In this document: positions 5,460 to 11,357 of the stretch, piece by piece
How positions within the stretch are numbered: position 1 is the first letter of the stretch
How the letters are laid out: each line of letters begins with the position of its first letter
Assembly (NCBI GenBank): GCA_021802745.1
Contig: JAJZRK010000094.1
Coordinates: forward strand, 1-12,391
DNA from: a bacterium
GTDB lineage: Bacteria > Gemmatimonadota > Gemmatimonadetes > Gemmatimonadales > Gemmatimonadaceae
Direction of reading: 5' to 3'
Length of the DNA: 12,391 nt
Position numbers and translations under genes: made by a program
The notes under the pieces: model-generated
Told to the model about the DNA's origin: nothing
The model's input: the letters and a program-made list of their open reading frames with translations, nothing else
Database searches by the model: none

Positions 5460-7472
5460 CTACTGCTTCTGCTTCGGGCCGGCGTCGGCCTTCGGGGCGG
5501 GCTGCGGCCCCCGGGACGTGATGCCGCTCAGGGCCACACTGCTGCCCGACGCCGAGACGCGGACGTACCCCTGCATTTCCTGGTGGAGTGCCGAACAGAA
5601 GTCGGTGCAGTACATCGGGTAGACACCGACCTTGCGCGGCACCCACTGCAACGTGCGGGTCTCCCCCGGCATGATGAGCAGCTCGCCGTTGGTGTTGCCC
5701 ATGATGGCGAAGCCGTGCGGCACGTCCCAGTCCTGCTCGAGGTTGGTGACGTGGAAGAGGACGGTGTCGCCTACCTGCACGCCTTCAATGTTGTCGGGCG
5801 AGAAGTGCGAGCGGATGGCCGTCATGCGCACGTGGACCTTCTTCCCCTCGCGGCTCACGCCGGTCTCCCGCTCCGTGCGCGTGATGTGCGGCGCCCGGCT
5901 CTCGGCCAGCTTGAAGAACTTCACCTGCTGGTCCCTGATCTTCTTCGCCTCGATGGCCTGCGCGTAGTGTGGCTCGCCTTCGGTGGGGAAGTCGAGCAGG
6001 AGCTTCATCTTGTCGCCGGAGATGTCATAGAGCTGCGCGCTCTGCGTGAGTTCCGGGCCGGTGGGGAGGTAGCGGTCCTTCGTGATCTTGTCCATCGCCA
6101 CCAGGTACTTGGGATTCGGCTTCATCGTGCCGCCGCCCGGGATCATGAGGTGACCGACCGAGTAGTACGTCGGCACGCGGTCCACCACTTCCCAGGTGCC
6201 GAGCTTCCACTTCACGACTTCCGACGAGATGAAGAACGAGGTGTACGCGTAGCCCTTGCCGTCGAACTCGGTGTGCAGGGGGCCGAGGCCCGGGTTCTTG
6301 ACCTCGCCGGCAAGCGTCGCCTCGTACTTGAGCACCGGAATGCCCTCGATCTCGCCTTCGAACGCCTTGCTCTCGATGGCCTTGATCATCTTCGAGAACG
6401 AGTGCACCGGGATCACCGACGCCAGCTTGCCGCCGGCGGCGATGTACTCACCGGTCGGGTCCACGTCGGCGCCATGCGGCGACTTCGGCGTGGGCATGAA
6501 GTAGATGGCGCCGGGGCAGTCCTTCGCCTCCATCTGGGGCACGCTGGTGACGTGCTCGCTCGTGGCGACGCGCGTGAACTCGTCGGTGTAGTTGTGCACG
6601 TAGTCGGCGGGCGTGCTGTGGAGCTTGCCGGCCTTCGCGCACGCCTCGATCGCCTTCCAGTTGACGGCCGCAATGAAGTCCTTGTCGTTCTGCGACGCGT
6701 TGACCTCGAGCAGCGAGTTCGCCTGTTCGGTGTTGTAGGTCGAGAAGAAGACCCAGCCGTTGCTCGGGCCCTTGCCGGCGCGCGCGAGGTCGTAGTCGAA
6801 GCCCGGCACCAGCATCTGGAACGTGATGGCCATCTTCCCCGGCTGGTCGGCCCGGATGAACGAGATCTGCCCGCGGAACCGCTTCTTGAAGTCGGCGATC
6901 GGGACATCGCCGTTCGGCACCGGGACGCTGAAGCGCGTGGCGGACATCACGTACTCGGAGTTCTGCGTGATGAACGGCGAGCCGTGGTTGCCGCCGGCGT
7001 TCGGGATCTCGAGGATCTCCTCGGTCTCGAAGCGCCGCAGGTCAATGCGCGCGATGCGCGGGGTGTTGTTGGCATTAATGAAGAGCCAGCGGCCGTCGTC
7101 CTCGCCGTTGGTCTGCGACAGGGCCGGATGGTGCGTGTCGTCCCACGGCACAAAGCCGTAGCTCGTGTTCAGCATCGGCTTGGTCTCTTCACTGTAGCCG
7201 TAGCCATTCTCGGGATACTGCGAGAAGACCGGGATGGTCTTCAGGCGGCGTCCCGACGGGAGCCCGTACACGCCGATCTGGCCGTTGAAGCCGCCGGACA
7301 TGAAGGCGTAGAACTCGTCGTACTGCCCGGGAGCGACGTACACCGCCTTGGCGGCGTCCGCGCTGATGAGGCCGCCGCTCGCCGGCCGCTTGGCGCAGGC
7401 GAACGCGAGCAGGGCGGCCGACGCGATCACGCCAGCGCCGGCGAGGGTGCGAAACTTGGGGAACGTGGCCAT
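5460..7472 (-). CDS. nosZ: NosZ, nitrous oxide reductase, atypical (clade II, Sec-exported)
   Basis: 670 residues from the ATG at 7472, chosen because a GAGG Shine-Dalgarno sits 7 nt upstream and a signal peptide begins there; a 16-residue longer frame exists. It reduces N2O to N2 in the periplasm. The N-terminus (MATFPKFRTLAGAGVIASAALLAFAC) is a Sec signal with no twin-arginine motif; C26 gives AFAC, either a signal peptidase I site or a poor lipobox. The beta-propeller carries the seven CuZ histidines by motif: H114 and H115 (DDTHHP), H163 (GGNHG), H333 (SPHG), H400 (GPLH), H441 (VGHLM), H502 (EPHY). The C-terminal cupredoxin has CuA ligands H586 (VPHGF), C622, C626, H630, M633 in CTDFCSALHQEM; clade I enzymes have W where D624 stands. 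A 30-residue Pro/Lys/Ala-rich tail follows the domain. All ligands are present, so activity is expected. First gene of the operon, divergent from nsrR. Confidence 0.97.
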   Translation of the reverse strand: MATFPKFRTLAGAGVIASAALLAFACAKRPASGGLISADAAKAVYVAPGQYDEFYAFMSGGFNGQIGVYGLPSGRRLKTIPVFSQYPENGYGYSEETKPMLNTSYGFVPWDDTHHPALSQTNGEDDGRWLFINANNTPRIARIDLRRFETEEILEIPNAGGNHGSPFITQNSEYVMSATRFSVPVPNGDVPIADFKKRFRGQISFIRADQPGKMAITFQMLVPGFDYDLARAGKGPSNGWVFFSTYNTEQANSLLEVNASQNDKDFIAAVNWKAIEACAKAGKLHSTPADYVHNYTDEFTRVATSEHVTSVPQMEAKDCPGAIYFMPTPKSPHGADVDPTGEYIAAGGKLASVIPVHSFSKMIKAIESKAFEGEIEGIPVLKYEATLAGEVKNPGLGPLHTEFDGKGYAYTSFFISSEVVKWKLGTWEVVDRVPTYYSVGHLMIPGGGTMKPNPKYLVAMDKITKDRYLPTGPELTQSAQLYDISGDKMKLLLDFPTEGEPHYAQAIEAKKIRDQQVKFFKLAESRAPHITRTERETGVSREGKKVHVRMTAIRSHFSPDNIEGVQVGDTVLFHVTNLEQDWDVPHGFAIMGNTNGELLIMPGETRTLQWVPRKVGVYPMYCTDFCSALHQEMQGYVRVSASGSSVALSGITSRGPQPAPKADAGPKQKQ

Positions 7473-7530
7473 GGAGGTGCCTCTTCGAGCGGAGATGGGG
7501 AGACGATTGGGGCGGGGCACAACGGACCGT

Positions 7531-7560
7531 CTGACCTTCTAATGTGGTATGCGATATACT
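7531..7560 (+). promoter_or_regulatory. Candidate sigma-70-like promoter for nsrR
   Basis: CTGACC (7531-7536, 4/6 to TTGACA) and TATACT (7555-7560, 5/6 to TATAAT) are separated by 18 nt. This is the best pair in the gap. A start near 7567 would give a leader of about 155 nt before nsrR. The -10 lies inside the first dyad, which would fit autorepression. Promoter consensus in this lineage is not certain. Confidence 0.35.
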
Positions 7561-7588
7561 GTTTTGATAAAGTGGTATGTTTGATGCC
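7544..7588. promoter_or_regulatory. Tandem imperfect dyads, candidate NsrR operators
   Basis: GTGGTATG occurs at 7544-7551 and again at 7572-7579, a period of 28 bp. Each copy opens a similar imperfect dyad: GGTAT-N5-ATACT at 7546-7560 and GGTAT-N5-ATGCC at 7574-7588. About 17 of 28 positions agree between the two units. The second overlaps GATGCC and AAAAG blocks that loosely recall the proteobacterial NsrR half-site GATGCYTTT, but the full palindrome is absent. Placement between nsrR and nosZ makes them operator candidates. Confidence 0.4.
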
Positions 7589-7724
7589 GTTTGAAAAGTC
7601 AGGCAAGCTACTGAAATCGTGTCGGGATTCGCCTTCTTCGGCGTCCGGAAGAACTCCGATCCAAGCAGGGTGCGATTTCCGGTATCCTTCCCGCGTCTTT
7701 CCGCACGCCGCGAGGCCGCTCCAC

Positions 7725-8156
7725 ATGCACCTGACCCGGTTTACCGACAACGCCCTGCGCTGCCTGACCTATCTGGCCCTCCATCCCGGGGAGACGGAGA
7801 CGGTCGGCACGATTGCCCGCCGCATGGCGCTCTCCGAGGACCACCTGGTCAAGGTCGTCCAGCGGCTCGCCCACCTGGGCTATGTGGAGACGATGCGCGG
7901 ACGCGGCGGCGGCGTGCGCCTCATCGCCGAGCCGGCGCAGATCGACATCGGGACGGTGATCCGGCAGACGGAGGAGAACTTCCGGCTGGTCGAGTGCTTC
8001 GACGCCTCACTGAACACCTGCCCGATCGCGCCCTCGTGCGGCCTCGCCCCGGCGCTCGACGAGGCCCTCAAGGCCTTTCTTGAGGTGCTCGACCGCTACA
8101 CGCTCGAGGACTTCACGCGCTCGCACCGGAAGCTGGTCAAGCTTCTGATCGCGTAG
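7725..8156 (+). CDS. nsrR: NsrR-type Rrf2 family transcriptional regulator
   Basis: 143 residues starting MHLTRFTDNALRCLTYLALH, the standard start of NsrR-type Rrf2 proteins; in-frame upstream ATGs (such as 7584) would add residues foreign to the family. A winged helix-turn-helix spans about 1-70 (LSEDHLVKVVQRLAHLGYV, then the wing RGRGGGVRL). Three cysteines, C91, C99 and C105 (CFDASLNTCPIAPSC), are placed as the iron-sulfur ligands of NsrR, and the C-terminus FLEVLDRYTLEDF is typical. NsrR represses its targets with an intact Fe-S cluster and releases them on exposure to nitric oxide. Divergence from nosZ suggests NO-controlled N2O reductase expression; this is inference. The last 20 nt overlap the 3' end of maf on the other strand. 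C13 is an additional, probably non-ligand cysteine. Confidence 0.9.
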   Translation: MHLTRFTDNALRCLTYLALHPGETETVGTIARRMALSEDHLVKVVQRLAHLGYVETMRGRGGGVRLIAEPAQIDIGTVIRQTEENFRLVECFDASLNTCPIAPSCGLAPALDEALKAFLEVLDRYTLEDFTRSHRKLVKLLIA

Positions 8157-8757
8157 CGGCGTCGGTGAGGCCGTCCGCGAAGGCGTAGTGCACGCCGACG
8201 CGCGCAAGCAGTTCAACGAGCCGGCGCAGCCCCAGCCCCATCACGCTGAAGTAGTCGCCGTCCACGCGCTCGACGATCGTCGCGCCGTACCCCTGGATGC
8301 CGTACGCGCCCGCCTTGTCCATCGGCTCGCGCGTGGCGATGTACGCGGCAATCTCCGCATCCGACAGGGCGCGGAAGGTCACGCGCACGTCCTCCACCGC
8401 GCTTTCCGTGCGCGCGTCGCGCGCCACCGCGATGGCAGTGTACACGGTATGCGCACGCCCCGAGAGGCGGCGCAGCATCTCGGCGGCGTGCGCCTCGTCG
8501 CGCGGCTTGCCCAGGATGTCGCCGTCCACCACCACGATCGTGTCGGCGGCGATGACCACGGCGTGCGGATGCGCCTCGGCCAGCGCGTGCGCCTTGGCGC
8601 CGGCGAGCCGTTCGGCGTGCGGCGCCGGCGCCTCGGCCGGCAGCACCGACTCGTCAATGTCGGCGGGCCAGACCTCGTGGGCGATGCCAACGAGTGCCAG
8701 CAGGTCGCGGCGACGGGGCGAGGCCGAGGCGAGGATGACCTTCGGCGGTGTACTCAC
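8137..8757 (-). CDS. maf: Maf-family nucleotide pyrophosphatase (YhdE-like)
   Basis: 206 residues with a GTG start that forms a GTGA overlap with the stop of dtd (8754-8757), so the two are translationally coupled. Maf proteins hydrolyse non-canonical or surplus nucleoside triphosphates to monophosphates in the cytoplasm. Visible motifs are SASPRR (11-16), the catalytic acidic residue D72 in [15 protein letters not shown] (83-87), and [10 protein letters not shown] (147-156). The last block and the overall spacing match the YhdE subgroup (dTTP/UTP pyrophosphatase, also acting on modified pyrimidines) better than YceF. Length is normal for the family. The last few codons run 20 nt into the converging nsrR gene, without any sign of truncation in either product. 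Confidence 0.93.
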   Translation of the reverse strand: MSTPPKVILASASPRRRDLLALVGIAHEVWPADIDESVLPAEAPAPHAERLAGAKAHALAEAHPHAVVIAADTIVVVDGDILGKPRDEAHAAEMLRRLSGRAHTVYTAIAVARDARTESAVEDVRVTFRALSDAEIAAYIATREPMDKAGAYGIQGYGATIVERVDGDYFSVMGLGLRRLVELLARVGVHYAFADGLTDAATRSEA

Positions 8758-9191
8758 CGGTCGAGCCAGAGCGTCACGGGCCCGTCGTTCACGAGCTCCA
8801 CGTCCATCATCGCGCCAAACTCACCCGTCTCGACGTGCAGACCGCGCTCGCGCAGCAGCGCGACGAAGCGTTCGTACAAGGGAATGGCCTGCTCGGGTCG
8901 TGCCGCATCAATGAAGCTGGGGCGCCGTCCCTTCTGCGCGTCGCCATAGAGCGTGAACTGGCTGACCACGAGCACGGCGCCGCCGACCTCGTCGAGGGAG
9001 CGGTTCATCTTCCCCTCCTCGTCGCCGAACAGGCGCAGGCCGGTGACCTTCTCGGCCATCCACGTGGCGTTCGCCTCGCCGTCGGCGTGCGTGAAGCCGA
9101 CGAGGAGCAGAAAGCCCCGAGCAATCGCGCCGGTCACCCGGCCTGCCACGCGCACCTCGGCGCGCGATACCCGCTGGAGGAGCACTCGCAT
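8754..9191 (-). CDS. dtd: D-aminoacyl-tRNA deacylase
   Basis: 145 residues beginning [15 protein letters not shown], the standard start of the family; the open frame extends 20 codons upstream but that part is not homologous. The enzyme removes D-amino acids (and glycine from tRNA-Ala) mischarged on tRNA, in the cytoplasm. Both active-site motifs are intact: SQFTLYGD at 77-84 and the Gly-cisPro loop NDGPVT at 135-140. Length matches the usual 145-150. No Shine-Dalgarno precedes the ATG; instead a TAGCTT hexamer ends 7 nt upstream, consistent with a leaderless or near-leaderless mRNA. It is the first gene of a dtd-maf pair joined by a GTGA overlap. Confidence 0.95.
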   Translation of the reverse strand: MRVLLQRVSRAEVRVAGRVTGAIARGFLLLVGFTHADGEANATWMAEKVTGLRLFGDEEGKMNRSLDEVGGAVLVVSQFTLYGDAQKGRRPSFIDAARPEQAIPLYERFVALLRERGLHVETGEFGAMMDVELVNDGPVTLWLDR

Positions 9192-9198
9192 GGCGGGT

Positions 9199-9204
9199 AA
9201 GCTA
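9199..9204 (-). promoter_or_regulatory. Candidate -10 element for leaderless dtd transcript
   Basis: On the minus strand GCTAGCTT is followed by 7 nt (ACCCGCC) and then the dtd ATG at 9191. No ribosome-binding site is present. The same hexamer with the same 7-nt spacing stands before the serine hydrolase gene at 9935. No clear -35 is seen. Confidence 0.35.
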
Positions 9205-9253
9205 GCGACTCGCCTGCCGCGCGGCACGGCTGGTCGCCATGACCGGCGCACGG

Positions 9254-9259
9254 TAAGAT
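9254..9259 (+). promoter_or_regulatory. Candidate -10 element for the gene at 9266
   Basis: TAAGAT ends 6 nt before the ATG at 9266, and no Shine-Dalgarno is present between them. Together with the divergent dtd element this would make the 74-nt gap a compact pair of back-to-back promoters. No convincing -35 is present. Confidence 0.3.
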
Positions 9260-9265
9260 TGCGCC

Positions 9266-9904
9266 ATGACGCACGAGAATCGCTCGTTGCGCGCCGTGCA
9301 CAGCGGCAGCGTCCAGGCCAGCTACATCGCCGCCATCGGCACCGGGTTCGGCGTGCTGCTGCGCATCGCGGGGATGATCGGCGGGCCCCTCTGGCTGGCT
9401 GCGCTGGGCGGGGGCGTCGCCGGCTTCCTCGCCGGACGGGCGATCATGCGCGCGACCTTCGGCGGCGGGGAGAAGCTCGCCAGGCAGCTGGTCTTCCCGG
9501 ACGCCGAGGGGACGTACGCACCCCAGTACTCGCACATCCAGGCGCTCGAGGTGCAGGAGAAGTACCACGACGCGTTCGACGCCTGGATGCAGGTGGCGGC
9601 GGCGCATCCGGGCAACCCCTCGCCGCTCCTTCGCGCCGCCGATCTGAAGCTCCGCCAGCTCAACGAGCCAACGGCCGCCCTCGAGTTGTTCGCGCAGGTG
9701 CGCCGCATGCCGGGGACTCGCGACGAGCACGTACAGTATGCGTCGCAGAAGATCATCGACATCCATCTCGGTCCCGGCGGCGACGAAGGGCGGGCGCTTG
9801 TGGAGCTGCGCCGGTTCATCACGATGTTCCCGGACGGACGCGAGGCGGACGGGGCGCGCGCGGCGATTGCGCGCATCAAGCAGTCCTCTGGGCGCGGTGG
9901 CTGA
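9266..9904 (+). CDS. Membrane-associated protein with TPR-like helical domain, function unknown
   Basis: 212 residues; the function is not recognised. One or two hydrophobic segments rich in Gly and Ala are visible (about 18-38 and 42-62), so the N-terminus probably crosses the membrane once or as a hairpin. Residues 85-205 form a series of amphipathic helices with tetratricopeptide-like spacing: [35 protein letters not shown], then [18 protein letters not shown], then [30 protein letters not shown]. The 'HPGNP' and 'FPDGREAD' turns are typical of TPR repeats. A scaffold or assembly role is a guess. The ATG lacks a Shine-Dalgarno and is preceded by TAAGAT. It ends 30 nt before the serine hydrolase gene on the same strand. 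Confidence 0.8.
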   Translation: MTHENRSLRAVHSGSVQASYIAAIGTGFGVLLRIAGMIGGPLWLAALGGGVAGFLAGRAIMRATFGGGEKLARQLVFPDAEGTYAPQYSHIQALEVQEKYHDAFDAWMQVAAAHPGNPSPLLRAADLKLRQLNEPTAALELFAQVRRMPGTRDEHVQYASQKIIDIHLGPGGDEGRALVELRRFITMFPDGREADGARAAIARIKQSSGRGG

Positions 9905-9921
9905 CGAAGCGGCGCTGCTGC

Positions 9922-9927
9922 TAGCTT
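9922..9927 (+). promoter_or_regulatory. Candidate -10 element for leaderless serine hydrolase transcript
   Basis: GCTAGCTT (hexamer TAGCTT) is followed by exactly 7 nt (TTCGGCC) and the ATG at 9935. It matches the arrangement before dtd on the other strand. No ribosome-binding site is visible. If real, the hydrolase gene has its own promoter despite the 30-nt gap behind the preceding gene. Confidence 0.35.
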
Positions 9928-9934
9928 TTCGGCC

Positions 9935-11161
9935 ATGCGACTTTCCATTCTCCCGCTCATCATCGCCGTCGCCGCTTCGGCGTCGGCGCAGTCGCGGCCG
10001 CGCGCCGCCGCCCCGGCACCCTATGTCCCCGGCACCGTCTGGGAGCATCGCTCGCCCGCCGCACTGGGCGTTGATTCGACCAAGCTTGCCGATGCCATCG
10101 CGTTCGCTATTCGCAATGAGACCAGGGCGCCGCGTGACATGGAGGAGAACCACTATCGCACCTTCGGCCGCGAGCCGTTCGGCCAGGGCATTGGCCCGTT
10201 CAAGCCGCGCGGTGAACCGACGGGCGTGGTGCTGCGCGGCGGGTACGTGATCGCGAGCTGGGGCGAACCGGACCGGGTGGACATGACGCATTCCGTCACC
10301 AAGTCGCTGCTCTCCGCGACGGTTGGCGTGGCCTTCGACCGCGGGCTCCTGCCCAGTGTACGCGACACGGTCTGGAAATCGCAGGCGCCGACCTACCTGT
10401 TGCGCCTGACTGCGCCAAGCGAACCAGGGACGCGCGTTGGCGCGCCGATGTTCTTCGACCCGTGGAACACACCGCACAATCGCACCATCACGTGGGACGA
10501 CCTGCTGCGCCAGACGAGCGACTGGGAAGGGACGCTCTGGGGCAAGCCGGAATGGGCCGACCGTCCCGCGCCGGACGCGGCCACGTGGACCACGCGCGCG
10601 CGAAAGGCGCCGGGCACCGCGTACGAGTACAACGACGTGCGCGTCAACGTCCTCGCGCTCGCCGCTACGAACCTCTGGCGGCGGCCGCTCCCTGAGGTGG
10701 CGCAGGAGTACGTGATGGGGCCCGTCGGCGCGTCTCGCACGTGGCGCTGGTACGGCTACGACAATGCGTGGATCACGCTCGACGGCCGGCCCGTGCAGGT
10801 GGTGAGCGGCGGCGGCCACTGGGGCGGCGGCCTGTTCATCAACGCCTGGGACATGGCGCGCTTCGGCCTGCTCACGGCGCGCCGCGGCGTCTGGGGCGAC
10901 AAGCGCATCCTCTCCGAGGAGTGGGTGCGACTCTCGCTCACGCCCACCGGACCGCAGCCGACCTACGGCTACATGAACTGGTTCCTCAACACGGGCCGCA
11001 AGCGGCTGCCAAGCGTGCCCGAGAACGTCTACTGGCACGAGGGGAATGGCGCCAACCTGATATTCGTCGCGCCCGATCAGGACTTGGTGGTCGTGGTGCG
11101 ATGGATCGCGGGGAGTGCGATGGACGAGTTCTTTGCGAGGGTGATCGCCGCGGCGCGTTAA
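9935..11161 (+). CDS. Secreted serine hydrolase, beta-lactamase / class C-like fold
   Basis: 408 residues. The Sec signal peptide (MRLSILPLIIAVAASASA, cleavage before QS) sends it to the periplasm or outside. The fold is that of penicillin-binding protein/class C beta-lactamase-like serine hydrolases. The nucleophile motif is S120-V-T-K123 in DMTHSVTKSLLS. The second motif, normally Y-x-N, appears as Y232-N-D234 within TAYEYNDVRVN. The third, normally K/H-T-G, is most likely H368-E-G370 in YWHEGNGANLI. The glycine-rich SGGGHWGGGLFINAWDMARFGLL (291-313) is typical of esterase and 6-aminohexanoate-dimer-hydrolase-like relatives. The substrate (peptide, ester or amide) cannot be read. Beta-lactam resistance should not be assumed. 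Start lacks a Shine-Dalgarno and has TAGCTT 7 nt upstream. Followed by a 196-nt gap. Confidence 0.88.
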   Translation: MRLSILPLIIAVAASASAQSRPRAAAPAPYVPGTVWEHRSPAALGVDSTKLADAIAFAIRNETRAPRDMEENHYRTFGREPFGQGIGPFKPRGEPTGVVLRGGYVIASWGEPDRVDMTHSVTKSLLSATVGVAFDRGLLPSVRDTVWKSQAPTYLLRLTAPSEPGTRVGAPMFFDPWNTPHNRTITWDDLLRQTSDWEGTLWGKPEWADRPAPDAATWTTRARKAPGTAYEYNDVRVNVLALAATNLWRRPLPEVAQEYVMGPVGASRTWRWYGYDNAWITLDGRPVQVVSGGGHWGGGLFINAWDMARFGLLTARRGVWGDKRILSEEWVRLSLTPTGPQPTYGYMNWFLNTGRKRLPSVPENVYWHEGNGANLIFVAPDQDLVVVVRWIAGSAMDEFFARVIAAAR

Positions 11162-11357
11162 CGTTTCGGGCGGTGATCACGCGGTTGAATGGGGACCGTG
11201 GAAACGTGGCACCGGAGCAAGCGGGCGCGCTCCCCCACGACAAGTCGACTGATGGACCGTGCCTCGGGCGGAACACACCGAGCCGGGTCGTGTACCGAGA
11301 ACGACGGCGAAACTCAGAATGTCGCGTGTTGACCGGTCCCTTCGCACGGAGTCGTGC
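11162..11357. other. Intergenic gap upstream of the plug-like gene; no gene seen
   Basis: Between the hydrolase stop and the chosen ATG at 11358 there is no RNA gene or strong terminator that I can see. A TTGACC hexamer lies at 11329-11334 inside the palindrome GACCGGTC (11331-11338), but no -10 follows at proper spacing. A weak stem CTCGG/CCGAG (11263-11267 with 11278-11282) is present. The reading frame is open through part of this gap (from 11259), but upstream residues look non-coding. Confidence 0.5.

Larger units (their letters stand above)
7473..7724. promoter_or_regulatory. Divergent control region between nosZ and nsrR
   Basis: This 252-nt gap is markedly AT-richer in its middle (about 7535-7620) than the rest of the window. 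It must hold the promoters for the nos operon (leftward) and nsrR (rightward). No canonical FNR/DNR box (TTGAT-N4-ATCAA) is present; TTGAT occurs at 7564-7568 and 7581-7585 but as direct, not inverted, copies. No convincing sigma-70 pair was found for the nosZ direction. Tandem dyads and an nsrR promoter candidate are listed separately. Confidence 0.75.

Noticed and set aside
7564..7585. FNR/DNR-type box for the nosZ promoter
   Set aside because: TTGAT occurs twice but as direct copies; the inverted ATCAA at 4-nt spacing is missing, so the site would not bind an FNR dimer in the usual way.
4968..8156. A very long plus-strand open frame (over 1000 codons) running opposite nosB and nosZ and into nsrR
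   Set aside because: Its first ~900 codons are the antisense of clearly conserved NosB-like and NosZ coding sequence and have His/Val/Arg/Asp-rich shadow composition. Only the last 143 codons from 7725 match a known family (NsrR).
9134..11038. Long minus-strand open frame (634 codons) opposite the TPR-like and serine hydrolase genes
   Set aside because: Arg/Ala/His-rich shadow composition, no conserved motif, and both sense genes have signal or membrane segments and family motifs.
11259..11357. Earlier starts (11259 or 11319) for the plug-like protein
   Set aside because: They would bury the signal peptide behind 13-33 polar residues and lack a ribosome site, whereas the ATG at 11358 has GGAG 6 nt upstream.
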